DNA of 5,707 bases from an uncultured Clostridia bacterium (GTDB lineage Bacteria; Bacillota; Clostridia; Oscillospirales; Ruminococcaceae): the NCBI GenBank assembly GCA_947175655.1, contig CAMWNQ010000112.1, forward strand, positions 1 through 5,707, in the 5' to 3' direction. This document shows positions 1 through 5,707 of this stretch, piece by piece. Positions within the stretch are counted from its first letter, which is position 1; each line of letters starts with the position of its first letter. The notes under the pieces were generated by a model, which was given only the letters and a program-made list of their open reading frames with translations, was not told the origin of the DNA and made no database searches. A program made the translations under genes and the position numbers.

Positions 1-1
1 G

Positions 2-490
2 AATTATGTTAAGGGTGTAGATCAAGAAAGAATAACTATAAAAAAAAAAAAAGAAGATAAGGATGTAAAAATTGAAATTATTCAAAAACCAAATAAACTT
101 GTCTATAATGTAGGAGAAAAGTTAGACACAAATGGCTTGGTGATAAAACAAATTTATGAAACTGGAAGATCCTTTACGACATCATCAGGGTTTACTGTAG
201 ATAAATCATTATTGAAAATTGGAGATAATGAAGTTACTGTTTCATACGAAGGAAAAACAGCTACATTTAATATTATTATAAATTTATTAAAAGGCGATTC
301 CAACAACGACGGTATAATAGATGTAGCAGATGTTGTAGCGGTTGCTTCGTATGTAGGAAATCCAGAAGCAAACAAGCTTGACTCTCAGGGAATGATTAAT
401 GCTGATGTTCATAATACAGGAAATGGTCTGACCGCTGATGACGCACTTATGATTCAACAGTATATTGCAAAGATAATTGACAAACTTTAA
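2..490 (+). CDS. Secreted Ig-like/dockerin protein, 3' end (partial)
   Basis: This frame is open from the left edge, so the N-terminus and any catalytic domain lie outside the window; 162 residues remain. Residues about 22-95 look like a group 3 bacterial Ig-like domain (Big_3): a 'KPNKLVYNVGEKLD' strand, a 'GLVIKQIYETG' strand, and a closing 'GDNEVTVSYEGKTATF'. Residues 98-162 form a type I dockerin. Its first calcium loop is canonical (D99, N101, D103, D107, D110). The second starts at D135 and is followed by DALMIQQYIAKI. Dockerins bind cohesin modules of scaffoldins, so the product is probably an extracellular cellulosome or cell-surface component. Four lysines (K14-K17) are encoded within a run of 13 A. 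A TTG at 137 is not the start, because the Ig-like domain begins upstream of it in the same frame. The enzymatic role, if any, cannot be read here. The dockerin call is confident; the Ig-like subtype is less so. Confidence 0.9.
   Translation, partial: NYVKGVDQERITIKKKKEDKDVKIEIIQKPNKLVYNVGEKLDTNGLVIKQIYETGRSFTTSSGFTVDKSLLKIGDNEVTVSYEGKTATFNIIINLLKGDSNNDGIIDVADVVAVASYVGNPEANKLDSQGMINADVHNTGNGLTADDALMIQQYIAKIIDKL
40..52 (+). repeat. 13-base poly-A homopolymer inside a coding region
   Basis: Thirteen consecutive A bases lie in the linker just upstream of the Ig-like domain of the dockerin protein and encode most of a KKKK stretch. The frame is open on both sides, and the other two plus-strand frames have stops before the tract (at 10-12 and 18-20), so the gene reads in frame as given. 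Tracts of this length are prone to polymerase slippage, but slippage is an inference here. Confidence 0.9.
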
Positions 491-503
491 TTCAGAAATA
501 TAA

Positions 504-540
504 AAGTGACTGTAAAATTAATCACAGTCGCTTATTTTTT
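504..540. terminator. Probable bidirectional intrinsic terminator between dockerin gene and htpG
   Basis: A 10-bp stem (504-513 AAGTGACTGT with 524-533 ACAGTCGCTT, one G-U wobble on the plus strand) closes a 10-base loop and is followed by T at 535-540. It starts 13 bases after the dockerin stop codon. On the minus strand the same stem follows the htpG stop (544-546) directly and continues into TTTTATATTT, a weaker U-tract. The compact convergent arrangement suggests one hairpin ends both transcripts, more efficiently on the plus strand. Confidence 0.85.
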
Positions 541-543
541 ATA

Positions 544-2439
544 TTACATTAATTCACATATGAGATTTGCAAATTCTGACGGATTTTCAATCGGAAGACC
601 TTCAATAAGAAGTGCCTGATTGTAAAGAAGTTCAGCATATTTTCCGAGCTTGTCCTTATCGTTTGCGTAGAGATTATTAAGTTTTTCAAAAATAGGATGG
701 TCAGGATTTATTTCAAGTACTCTCTGAGCCTTTACTTTCTGGTCGCTTGGCATTGCATTGAGTACCTTTTCCATTTCAAGTGATATTTCGCCTTCACTTG
801 TAATACATACAGGATGTGATTTAAGTCTTGATGAGAGTCTTACTTTTGAAACTTTTCCATTGAGATTTTCTGTAAGAGTTTTGAAGAGGTCAGCATTTTC
901 TTCTTCCTTAGCCTTTATTTCCTCTTTTTTCTCATCACTTTCAAGTCCGAGGTCATCAGCTGATACTGACTTGAACTTCTTTTCTTTATATTCGCCGAGA
1001 ATTCTTATTGCAAATTCATCAACATTATCAGTAAAGTAGAGAATTTCATATCCCTTGTCTTTTACAAGTTCAGTCTGAGGAAGTTGTTCTATTCTTGCGA
1101 TGCTTTCACCGGAAGCATAGTAAATATACTGCTGGTCTTCTCTCATTCTTGATACATATTCATCAAGAGTTGTAAGTTTCTTTTCTGCTGACGAAACAAA
1201 CATTATAAGGTCTTTTAAATTATCCTTGTTGAGACCGAAATTATCATATACTCCGAATTTAACCTGCAATCCGAATTCCTTGAAGAACTTTTCATAGTTT
1301 TCACGGTCATTCTTGAGCATTTTTGTAAGTTCATTCTTGATAGTTTTTTCAAGACTCTTAGCTATTATTTTAAGCTGTCTGTCGTGCTGGAGCATCTCAC
1401 GTGAAATATTAAGTGATAAATCTTCAGAATCCACAAGACCTTTTACAAAGCTGAAATAATCAGGAAGTAAATCGGAACATTTATCCATTATAAGAACGCC
1501 GTTTGAATAAAGCTGAAGTCCCTTTTCAAATTCCTTTGTATAGTAATCGTGAGGAGCTTTTGATGGAATATAAAGAAGTGCATTATAAGTAGCAGTTCCC
1601 TCGTTCTTTACGTGCATATGCTTGAGTGGTGCTGAATAATCAAAAAACTTTTCTCTGTAGAAGCTGTTATAATCTTCATCTTTAAGTTCTGATTTGTTCT
1701 TTTTCCAGATTGGAACCATACTGTTAAGTGTTTCAACTTCTATGAAATCTTCATATTTTGGTTCAGCATTTTCATCAGTATCTTTATTTTCAATTGGTCT
1801 GCTCTTAGTGACAGCCATTTTAATTGGGAAACGTATATAGTCAGAATATTTCTTTACAAGTGACTGTATTTTATACTGTTCAAGAAAGTCTGAATATTTT
1901 TCATCTTCTGTATCTTCAAGAAGTTCAAGTGTTATTACTGTTCCGGCAGTATCTTTTTCGCATTCTGTAATAGTATAACCGTCAACACCTTCGGATTCCC
2001 ACATAAATGCCTTATCTGAGCCGTATGCTTTTGATACTACAGTAACTTTTTTGGCTACCATAAATGCTGAATAAAATCCGACACCAAACTGACCTATTAT
2101 CTGACTTTCTTCATCAAGCTTGTTTTCGGTCTTGAACTTGAGTGAACCGCTGTTAGCAATAGTGCCAAGATTGTTTTCAAGTTCTTCTTCTGTCATACCT
2201 ATTCCATTATCTGAAATAGTGAGAGTACGATTATCTTTATCAGCTTTTATTTCAATTGCAAAGTCATTTTTTCCAAGACCTACTTTATCATCAGTAAGTG
2301 ATTTAAAATAGAGTTTGTCAATAGCATCGCTTGCATTTGAGATAAGTTCACGGAGAAAAATTTCCTTGTGAGTATAGATTGAATGAATCATCATTTCAAG
2401 AAGTCTTTTGGACTCTGCCTTAAATTCTTTAGTTGCCAT
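544..2439 (-). CDS. htpG: Chaperone protein HtpG (bacterial Hsp90)
   Basis: The product is a cytosolic, ATP-dependent homodimeric chaperone that remodels client proteins, often with DnaK. From ATG 2439 it is 631 residues, close to the 624 of E. coli HtpG, and looks complete. The N-terminal GHKL ATPase domain (about 1-210) has E31 and N35 in FLRELISNASDA, D77 in SDNGIGM, the LGTIANSGS lid segment (91-99) and GQFGVGFYSAF (116-126). The middle domain has LPDYFSFVKGLVDSEDLSLN followed by R347 in NISREMLQ, the arginine that reaches the ATP site. The C-terminal dimerisation domain follows and, as usual for bacteria, has no MEEVD tail. An in-frame ATG at 2451 would add MFCI but abuts the AGGAG ribosome binding site with no spacing; ATG 2439 gives MATKEFKAES, which fits the family. 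The gene stands alone, convergent with the dockerin gene and divergent from nadB, and is preceded by a CIRCE operator. Confidence 0.98.
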   Translation of the reverse strand: MATKEFKAESKRLLEMMIHSIYTHKEIFLRELISNASDAIDKLYFKSLTDDKVGLGKNDFAIEIKADKDNRTLTISDNGIGMTEEELENNLGTIANSGSLKFKTENKLDEESQIIGQFGVGFYSAFMVAKKVTVVSKAYGSDKAFMWESEGVDGYTITECEKDTAGTVITLELLEDTEDEKYSDFLEQYKIQSLVKKYSDYIRFPIKMAVTKSRPIENKDTDENAEPKYEDFIEVETLNSMVPIWKKNKSELKDEDYNSFYREKFFDYSAPLKHMHVKNEGTATYNALLYIPSKAPHDYYTKEFEKGLQLYSNGVLIMDKCSDLLPDYFSFVKGLVDSEDLSLNISREMLQHDRQLKIIAKSLEKTIKNELTKMLKNDRENYEKFFKEFGLQVKFGVYDNFGLNKDNLKDLIMFVSSAEKKLTTLDEYVSRMREDQQYIYYASGESIARIEQLPQTELVKDKGYEILYFTDNVDEFAIRILGEYKEKKFKSVSADDLGLESDEKKEEIKAKEEENADLFKTLTENLNGKVSKVRLSSRLKSHPVCITSEGEISLEMEKVLNAMPSDQKVKAQRVLEINPDHPIFEKLNNLYANDKDKLGKYAELLYNQALLIEGLPIENPSEFANLICELM

Positions 2440-2451
2440 AATACAAAACAT

Positions 2452-2456
2452 CTCCT
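2452..2456 (-). promoter_or_regulatory. htpG ribosome binding site
   Basis: Read on the minus strand this is AGGAG, 12 bases before ATG 2439. The upstream in-frame ATG (2451-2449) touches AGGAG directly and could not be used with it, so this site decides the start. Confidence 0.8.
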
Positions 2457-2489
2457 GAATATATTTTTTTGTTATTTTAATACTGTTTG

Positions 2490-2520
2490 AATTAGCACTC
2501 TCATATATAGAGTGCTAATT
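2490..2520 (-). promoter_or_regulatory. CIRCE operator (HrcA binding site) of htpG
   Basis: A perfect inverted repeat, TTAGCACTC - 9 bases - GAGTGCTAA (2492-2500 and 2510-2518), matches the CIRCE consensus exactly. The arms extend by two more pairs to 11 bp each. It sits just downstream of the htpG -10 box and overlaps the expected transcription start near 2516, about 50 bases before the start codon. CIRCE is bound by the repressor HrcA, whose activity depends on GroEL, and normally controls groESL and the hrcA-grpE-dnaK operon. Its position here predicts HrcA repression of htpG. The hrcA gene itself is not in the window. Confidence 0.96.
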
Positions 2521-2522
2521 GT

Positions 2523-2550
2523 ATTATAATACATTTTTCAGAAAAATCAA
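2523..2550 (-). promoter_or_regulatory. htpG promoter, sigma-A type
   Basis: On the minus strand a TTGATT -35 box (2550-2545) and a perfect TATAAT -10 box (2528-2523) are separated by 16 bases. The predicted start near 2516 lies inside the CIRCE right arm, the usual geometry for HrcA control, and leaves a leader of about 77 bases. I see no sign of an alternative heat-shock sigma factor promoter. Confidence 0.85.
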
Positions 2551-2680
2551 GTACTTTTTCAATCTTTTTATGTTTTCAACAAAAAACTTCCGGTTTTTTA
2601 TCTATTATTAATAAATATGCACTCATATACTTGATATAATGTTTGATTACAATAATATAAATTTTTGGTTATTTTTTATA

Positions 2681-2709
2681 ATGACTTTTTTTTCATATTA
2701 TGATATAAT
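2681..2709 (+). promoter_or_regulatory. nadB operon promoter, extended -10
   Basis: An ATGACT -35 box (2681-2686), a 17-base spacer and a perfect TATAAT (2704-2709) preceded by TGA make an extended -10 promoter. Transcription should begin near 2716, leaving a leader of about 55 bases before nadB. I could not recognise a NiaR/YrxA-like or other operator around it. Confidence 0.8.
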
Positions 2710-2741
2710 AAGGCTGTATATAGATAAATATATATAAATAA

Positions 2742-2754
2742 CGGCATTTTGCCG
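2742..2754 (+). other. Short hairpin in the nadB leader
   Basis: CGGCA (2742-2746) pairs with TGCCG (2750-2754) around a TTT loop, three bases before the AAGGAAG ribosome binding site. It is the only GC-rich spot in a long AT-rich leader. It has no T-tract, so it is not a terminator. It may stabilise the 5' end or influence ribosome access; no function is shown. Confidence 0.55.
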
Positions 2755-2757
2755 AAA

Positions 2758-2764
2758 AAGGAAG
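2758..2764 (+). promoter_or_regulatory. nadB ribosome binding site
   Basis: AAGGAAG lies 7 bases before ATG 2772. An in-frame TTG at 2766 is only 1 base from it and is excluded as a start, so this site fixes the nadB start at 2772. Confidence 0.85.
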
Positions 2765-2771
2765 ATTGTTT

Positions 2772-4232
2772 ATGTCTTATAATTATGATGTTATTATTGT
2801 CGGAAGCGGTGCAGCCGGACTTTATGCTGCTATAAACCTTCCATCTGATTCAAGGATACTTCTTCTTTCTAAAAGAGAGCTTTCACTCTGTAATTCTTCT
2901 CTTGCACAGGGCGGTATTGCCGGAGTTTATAATCCTGAGGATGATGATAATACACAGTTTCACCAGAATGATACTATGATTGCTGGAGGATTTAAAAATA
3001 ATACTGAAACTGTCAGCATACTTGTAAATGAGGCTGGTGGTGATATTAAGAAAATCATTGAGCTTGGCGTTGATTTTGATAAAAGTCCTGACGGTACATA
3101 TGACAGAACTCTTGAAGGTGGTCATTCAAGAAGAAGAATCTTTCATCACGCCGATTCTACAGGTGCTGAAATAGCATCAAAGCTTCTTGAAAATGTTAAA
3201 AAGCTTGAAAATGTCAAGATACTTGAAAATGCTATGCTTTGTCAGACGAAGAAAACTTCAACCGGATATTCTGTAAATGTTCTTAAAGATGATGAATATA
3301 CTTCATATAACTGTCATTTTATGATTTTTGCTACAGGCGGTATAGGAAGAGTTTATGAATATACTACAAACTCTGCCATTGCTACTGGTGACGGTATATC
3401 TTTTGCATATGAAATGGGTGCAGATATTAAAAATCTTAGTTTTGTACAGTTTCACCCTACTGCTTTTAATGACAGAAAAACAAGAGAATGTTTTCTAATT
3501 TCAGAATCTGTCAGAGGAGAGGGAGCTTATCTTCTTAACTGCAACGGTGAACGCTTTATGCATAATTATGATGAAAGACTTGAACTTGCACCAAGAGATG
3601 TTGTTTCACGTTCAATAATGCTTGAAAGTCAGAAAACTGATTCTACTGATTTTTATCTTGATATTTCCTATAAGGAAAGCGATTATATTATTAACAGATT
3701 TCCGATGATTTATCAGAAACTTATTGAACAGGGTATTGATATGACTAAAGATAAAATACCAGTATTCCCTTGTCAGCATTATCTTATGGGTGGTATTAAT
3801 GTATCTCCGAACGCAGAAACAAGCCTTGAAAATCTTTATGCCTGCGGTGAATGTTCTCATACTGGAGTACACGGAATTAACAGACTTGCAAGTAATTCAC
3901 TTCTTGAAGCTCTTGTTTTTTCACGCCGTGCTTCTCAAGATATTATTGAAAAAATGAAGAATATAAATTCTGATTATGGATTTGAAGAATATGAATTCTG
4001 TGTAAATGAGGAATGCGAAACAATTCCTAAAGGTGTAAGAACAGAAATCAGACATATTATGCAAAATAGTTTTTTTGTAATTCCTGATAAGAAATCCGTT
4101 GTTGAAGGATTTGAAAAAATTAAGAAAATCCGTTCTATACTTATAAACGGAAAATATAAAGTAAATGCTGATTATGTTGAGGCTAAATCCCTTGCTACAG
4201 TCGCATATTTAATTTTGAAAGAGGTTATATAA
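2772..4232 (+). CDS. nadB: L-aspartate oxidase (NadB)
   Basis: This FAD flavoprotein oxidises L-aspartate to iminoaspartate, the first step of de novo NAD synthesis; in anaerobes fumarate is the likely electron acceptor. The 486 residues begin with the dinucleotide-binding motif GSGAAG (11-16), then the SSLAQGGIAG segment (42-51), E115 in EGGHSRRR, H228 in FVQFHPTAF, RGEGAYLL (248-255), R275 in LAPRDVVSR, H336 in CQHYLMGG and the FAD-contacting GINRLASNSLLE (368-379). E115, H228, R275 and H336 match the active-site positions known from E. coli NadB and separate it from a generic fumarate reductase subunit. The C-terminal helical region is shorter than in the 540-residue E. coli enzyme. Where many NadBs read GEVSCTG, this one reads CGECSHTG (358-365). 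It is the first gene of the operon, with nadC starting three bases after its stop. No nadA adjoins it. Confidence 0.96.
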   Translation: MSYNYDVIIVGSGAAGLYAAINLPSDSRILLLSKRELSLCNSSLAQGGIAGVYNPEDDDNTQFHQNDTMIAGGFKNNTETVSILVNEAGGDIKKIIELGVDFDKSPDGTYDRTLEGGHSRRRIFHHADSTGAEIASKLLENVKKLENVKILENAMLCQTKKTSTGYSVNVLKDDEYTSYNCHFMIFATGGIGRVYEYTTNSAIATGDGISFAYEMGADIKNLSFVQFHPTAFNDRKTRECFLISESVRGEGAYLLNCNGERFMHNYDERLELAPRDVVSRSIMLESQKTDSTDFYLDISYKESDYIINRFPMIYQKLIEQGIDMTKDKIPVFPCQHYLMGGINVSPNAETSLENLYACGECSHTGVHGINRLASNSLLEALVFSRRASQDIIEKMKNINSDYGFEEYEFCVNEECETIPKGVRTEIRHIMQNSFFVIPDKKSVVEGFEKIKKIRSILINGKYKVNADYVEAKSLATVAYLILKEVI

Positions 4233-4235
4233 ATT

Positions 4236-5072
4236 ATGAAACTTACAAATTCTTATATTGATAATATAATAAATACTGCTCTTGCAGAAGATATTAATTA
4301 CATAGATGTTACTACTGACAATCTGCTTTCACCTGAGCATAAAAGCTCTGCATACTATATTGCGAAGGATGACGGAATACTTTGTGGCATTGATATTGCA
4401 AAAAGAGTTTTTGAACTTGTCGGAGGAAATGTTGAGTTTAATACTCTCATTCACGATGGTGAAAAAGTAAAGAAGGGTGATATAATTGCTGAAATGCAGG
4501 GAAGTACTGTAACTCTTCTGAAAGGTGAAAGAACTGCCCTCAATATCTTACAGCATCTTTCCGGAATTGCTACAGCTACTAATAAATGTGCGGAATTAAT
4601 AAAAGGCACTAATGCATCTGTTACTGATACAAGAAAAACTCTTCCTGGACTTCGTGCAATGCAGAAGTATGCTGTTACAATAGGCGGAGGAAAAAATCAT
4701 CGTTATAATCTTTCGGACGGTGCTATGCTTAAAGACAATCATATTGATGCTTATGGCGGAATCACTCAGGCTGTTACTGCTCTTAGAAAAAAGATAGGTC
4801 ATATGATTAAAATTGAAGTGGAAGTACGTAATCTTGAGGAACTTAAAGAAGCGTTATCAGTTGGTTGTGAAGTAATTATGCTTGATAATATGTCATGTGA
4901 CGATATGAAAAAGGCTGTTGAGATTACAGACGGCAAGGCTTTACTTGAAGCTTCAGGAAATGTTACTGCCGAAAATATAAGAAATATTGCTGAAACAGGT
5001 GTTGATATTATTTCACTTGGTGCTTTGACTCATTCTGTAAAGTGTTTTGATATATCAATGAGAATAAAATAA
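4236..5072 (+). CDS. nadC: Nicotinate-nucleotide pyrophosphorylase (quinolinate phosphoribosyltransferase)
   Basis: The cytosolic enzyme transfers the phosphoribosyl group of PRPP to quinolinate with loss of CO2, giving nicotinate mononucleotide. At 278 residues it is the normal length and complete. The N-terminal domain has the ALAED..DVTT motif (15-27) and R99 in GERTALNILQHLSGIAT. The barrel domain carries TDTRKTLPGLR (130-140), KYAVTIGGGKNHRYNLSDG (144-162) and MLKDNHI (164-170), then IEVEV (193-197), IMLDNM (214-219), LEASGN (237-242) and a closing ISLGALTHS. These lysine, arginine, glutamate and aspartate residues line the quinolinate and PRPP site in the family. The ATG follows the nadB stop after three bases, and its AGAGG ribosome binding site (4220-4224) lies within the end of nadB, so translation is probably coupled. 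The TRKT and GGG..HR signatures separate it from nicotinate phosphoribosyltransferase (PncB). Confidence 0.98.
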   Translation: MKLTNSYIDNIINTALAEDINYIDVTTDNLLSPEHKSSAYYIAKDDGILCGIDIAKRVFELVGGNVEFNTLIHDGEKVKKGDIIAEMQGSTVTLLKGERTALNILQHLSGIATATNKCAELIKGTNASVTDTRKTLPGLRAMQKYAVTIGGGKNHRYNLSDGAMLKDNHIDAYGGITQAVTALRKKIGHMIKIEVEVRNLEELKEALSVGCEVIMLDNMSCDDMKKAVEITDGKALLEASGNVTAENIRNIAETGVDIISLGALTHSVKCFDISMRIK

Positions 5073-5085
5073 GGAATATATATAA

Positions 5086-5707
5086 ATGAAAAAAAATAAT
5101 ACAATAATCTTGCCTGTTGTATTTGCAGGTCTTATGTCGTTCTGCTCTTGCAGTAATAATATCAGCAAGGACGATTCAACGAATTTAAAGTCGTCATATT
5201 CTTATGGTCTTGATATGATTTCAGAAATGAATGATATTGTATCAGATACTCACTATAAAGAAATTATGGTTTATGATGCTTTGGATGGTATTCCAGAAAA
5301 AATTGCTCAGGGGGATTATTCTTCCCCAAAGGCTGTTTATCAGCTTTCATTTGATTTTGAAAGTATGAAAGAAATGTATTATGAAGACTTTGAAAAATTA
5401 TCTGATGTTTCAAAGGAATATTTAAAAAATAAGTTGCCCAATTCAATAAGTTCAATAATAAATGCACATCAAGGTGTATCACATGTAACAGCATCTCAGA
5501 TTTATAAGACATCAAGGATTTTTGTAAGCAGTGATTCCAATGAAATTGATAACACTACTGCTTATCTTTATGTTTATGATAATACTTTTCCAGTAATGGT
5601 AAACTTTAATAAAGGTGATGGCGGGGCTATTTTAGCAGAAAGCACTTTTATTCTTGATGAAGAATTTGACTGTGACAATATTGAAAGTGTACAAGAATAT
5701 TTTAAAG
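5086..5707 (+). CDS. Predicted lipoprotein of unknown function, 5' part (partial)
   Basis: The frame is open from ATG 5086 to the window edge, 207 codons without a stop. The ATG follows the nadC stop by 13 bases; an AAGGA (5071-5075) that overlaps that stop lies 10 bases before it. The N-terminus is a lipoprotein-type signal: MKKNN, a hydrophobic stretch TIILPVVFAGLMSF, then CSCSNN. C22 is the likelier lipidated cysteine because S21 precedes it; C20 has F at -1. F at -3 makes this a weak lipobox. The rest is acidic and tyrosine-rich, with a predicted helical part (about 85-125, FESMKEMYYEDFEKL and following) and more strand-like segments after it (TAYLYVYDNTFPVMVNF). I recognise no domain or catalytic motif. 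Position suggests co-transcription with nadBC, since no terminator intervenes, but a role in NAD metabolism is not shown. It may be an outer-surface protein simply carried in the operon. Confidence 0.85.
   Translation, partial: MKKNNTIILPVVFAGLMSFCSCSNNISKDDSTNLKSSYSYGLDMISEMNDIVSDTHYKEIMVYDALDGIPEKIAQGDYSSPKAVYQLSFDFESMKEMYYEDFEKLSDVSKEYLKNKLPNSISSIINAHQGVSHVTASQIYKTSRIFVSSDSNEIDNTTAYLYVYDNTFPVMVNFNKGDGGAILAESTFILDEEFDCDNIESVQEYFK

Noticed and set aside
137..490. A 117-residue reading frame starting at TTG 137.
   Set aside because: The same frame is open to the left edge and the Ig-like domain begins before 137, so this is an internal codon of a larger partial gene.
758..1039. A plus-strand reading frame inside htpG.
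   Set aside because: It is serine- and phenylalanine-rich, as expected of the antisense of a lysine/glutamate-rich gene, and overlaps a well-supported htpG.
2440..2451. Upstream htpG start adding MFCI.
   Set aside because: This ATG directly abuts AGGAG, leaving no spacing; the next ATG at 2439 has suitable spacing and gives the usual HtpG N-terminus.
2581..2599. A6C and GT6 inverted repeat resembling a terminator.
   Set aside because: The stem is almost all A-T, lies between two divergent promoters with no upstream plus-strand transcript to end, and is the kind of pairing expected in AT-rich DNA.
2632..2640. A second TGATATAAT extended -10 motif upstream of the nadB promoter.
   Set aside because: I see no acceptable -35 box at 16-18 bases, and the motif at 2704 is better placed; such motifs are common in AT-rich intergenic DNA.
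2710..2757. NiaR/YrxA operator or NAD-responsive riboswitch in the nadB leader.
   Set aside because: The leader is only about 55 bases, nearly all A and T apart from one small hairpin, and has no recognisable operator repeat or aptamer-like conserved structure.
2766..2771. TTG start for nadB adding two residues.
   Set aside because: It is one base from the ribosome binding site; ATG 2772 is ideally spaced and begins MSYNYDVIIVG, as expected for an FAD protein.
5264..5515. An 83-residue minus-strand reading frame.
   Set aside because: It is antisense to the lipoprotein gene, has no ribosome binding site or recognisable protein pattern, and is a shadow frame.

Overview
The window reads as chromosomal DNA of a low-GC, anaerobic, gut- or rumen-type Firmicute, most likely a Ruminococcus or close relative. 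This rests on the AT-rich base composition and AT-rich codon use, strong AGGAG-type ribosome binding sites, a HrcA/CIRCE heat-shock operator, and a type I dockerin of the ruminococcal kind ending a secreted protein. The genus is an inference; I have run no database comparison.

Layout: (1) Positions 2-490 (+) hold the 3' end of a secreted protein with a bacterial Ig-like domain and a C-terminal dockerin, so it is probably a cellulosome or cell-surface component. (2) A hairpin with a T-tract at 504-540 lies between this gene and the convergent htpG and probably terminates both. (3) htpG (Hsp90 chaperone) occupies 2439-544 on the minus strand. Its control region holds a sigma-A type promoter and a perfect CIRCE inverted repeat overlapping the expected transcription start, which predicts repression by HrcA. 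(4) A divergent, very AT-rich intergenic region leads to an extended -10 promoter at 2681-2709. (5) From that promoter runs a tight plus-strand operon: nadB (L-aspartate oxidase), nadC (quinolinate phosphoribosyltransferase) and the start of a predicted lipoprotein that leaves the window at 5707.

NadB makes iminoaspartate from aspartate. NadA (quinolinate synthase, not in this window) would condense this with dihydroxyacetone phosphate, and NadC converts the quinolinate to nicotinate mononucleotide. The window therefore encodes two of the three steps of de novo NAD synthesis from aspartate. The missing nadA and the unknown lipoprotein in its place are the main oddities of the operon.

Most of the window is well-understood housekeeping DNA. 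I see no clear sign of a new defence, mobile or RNA-based system, no tRNA or rRNA, no CRISPR array and no insertion sequence. The most useful leads are the CIRCE-controlled htpG, the uncharacterised lipoprotein co-transcribed with nadBC, and a 13-A homopolymer inside the dockerin protein gene.
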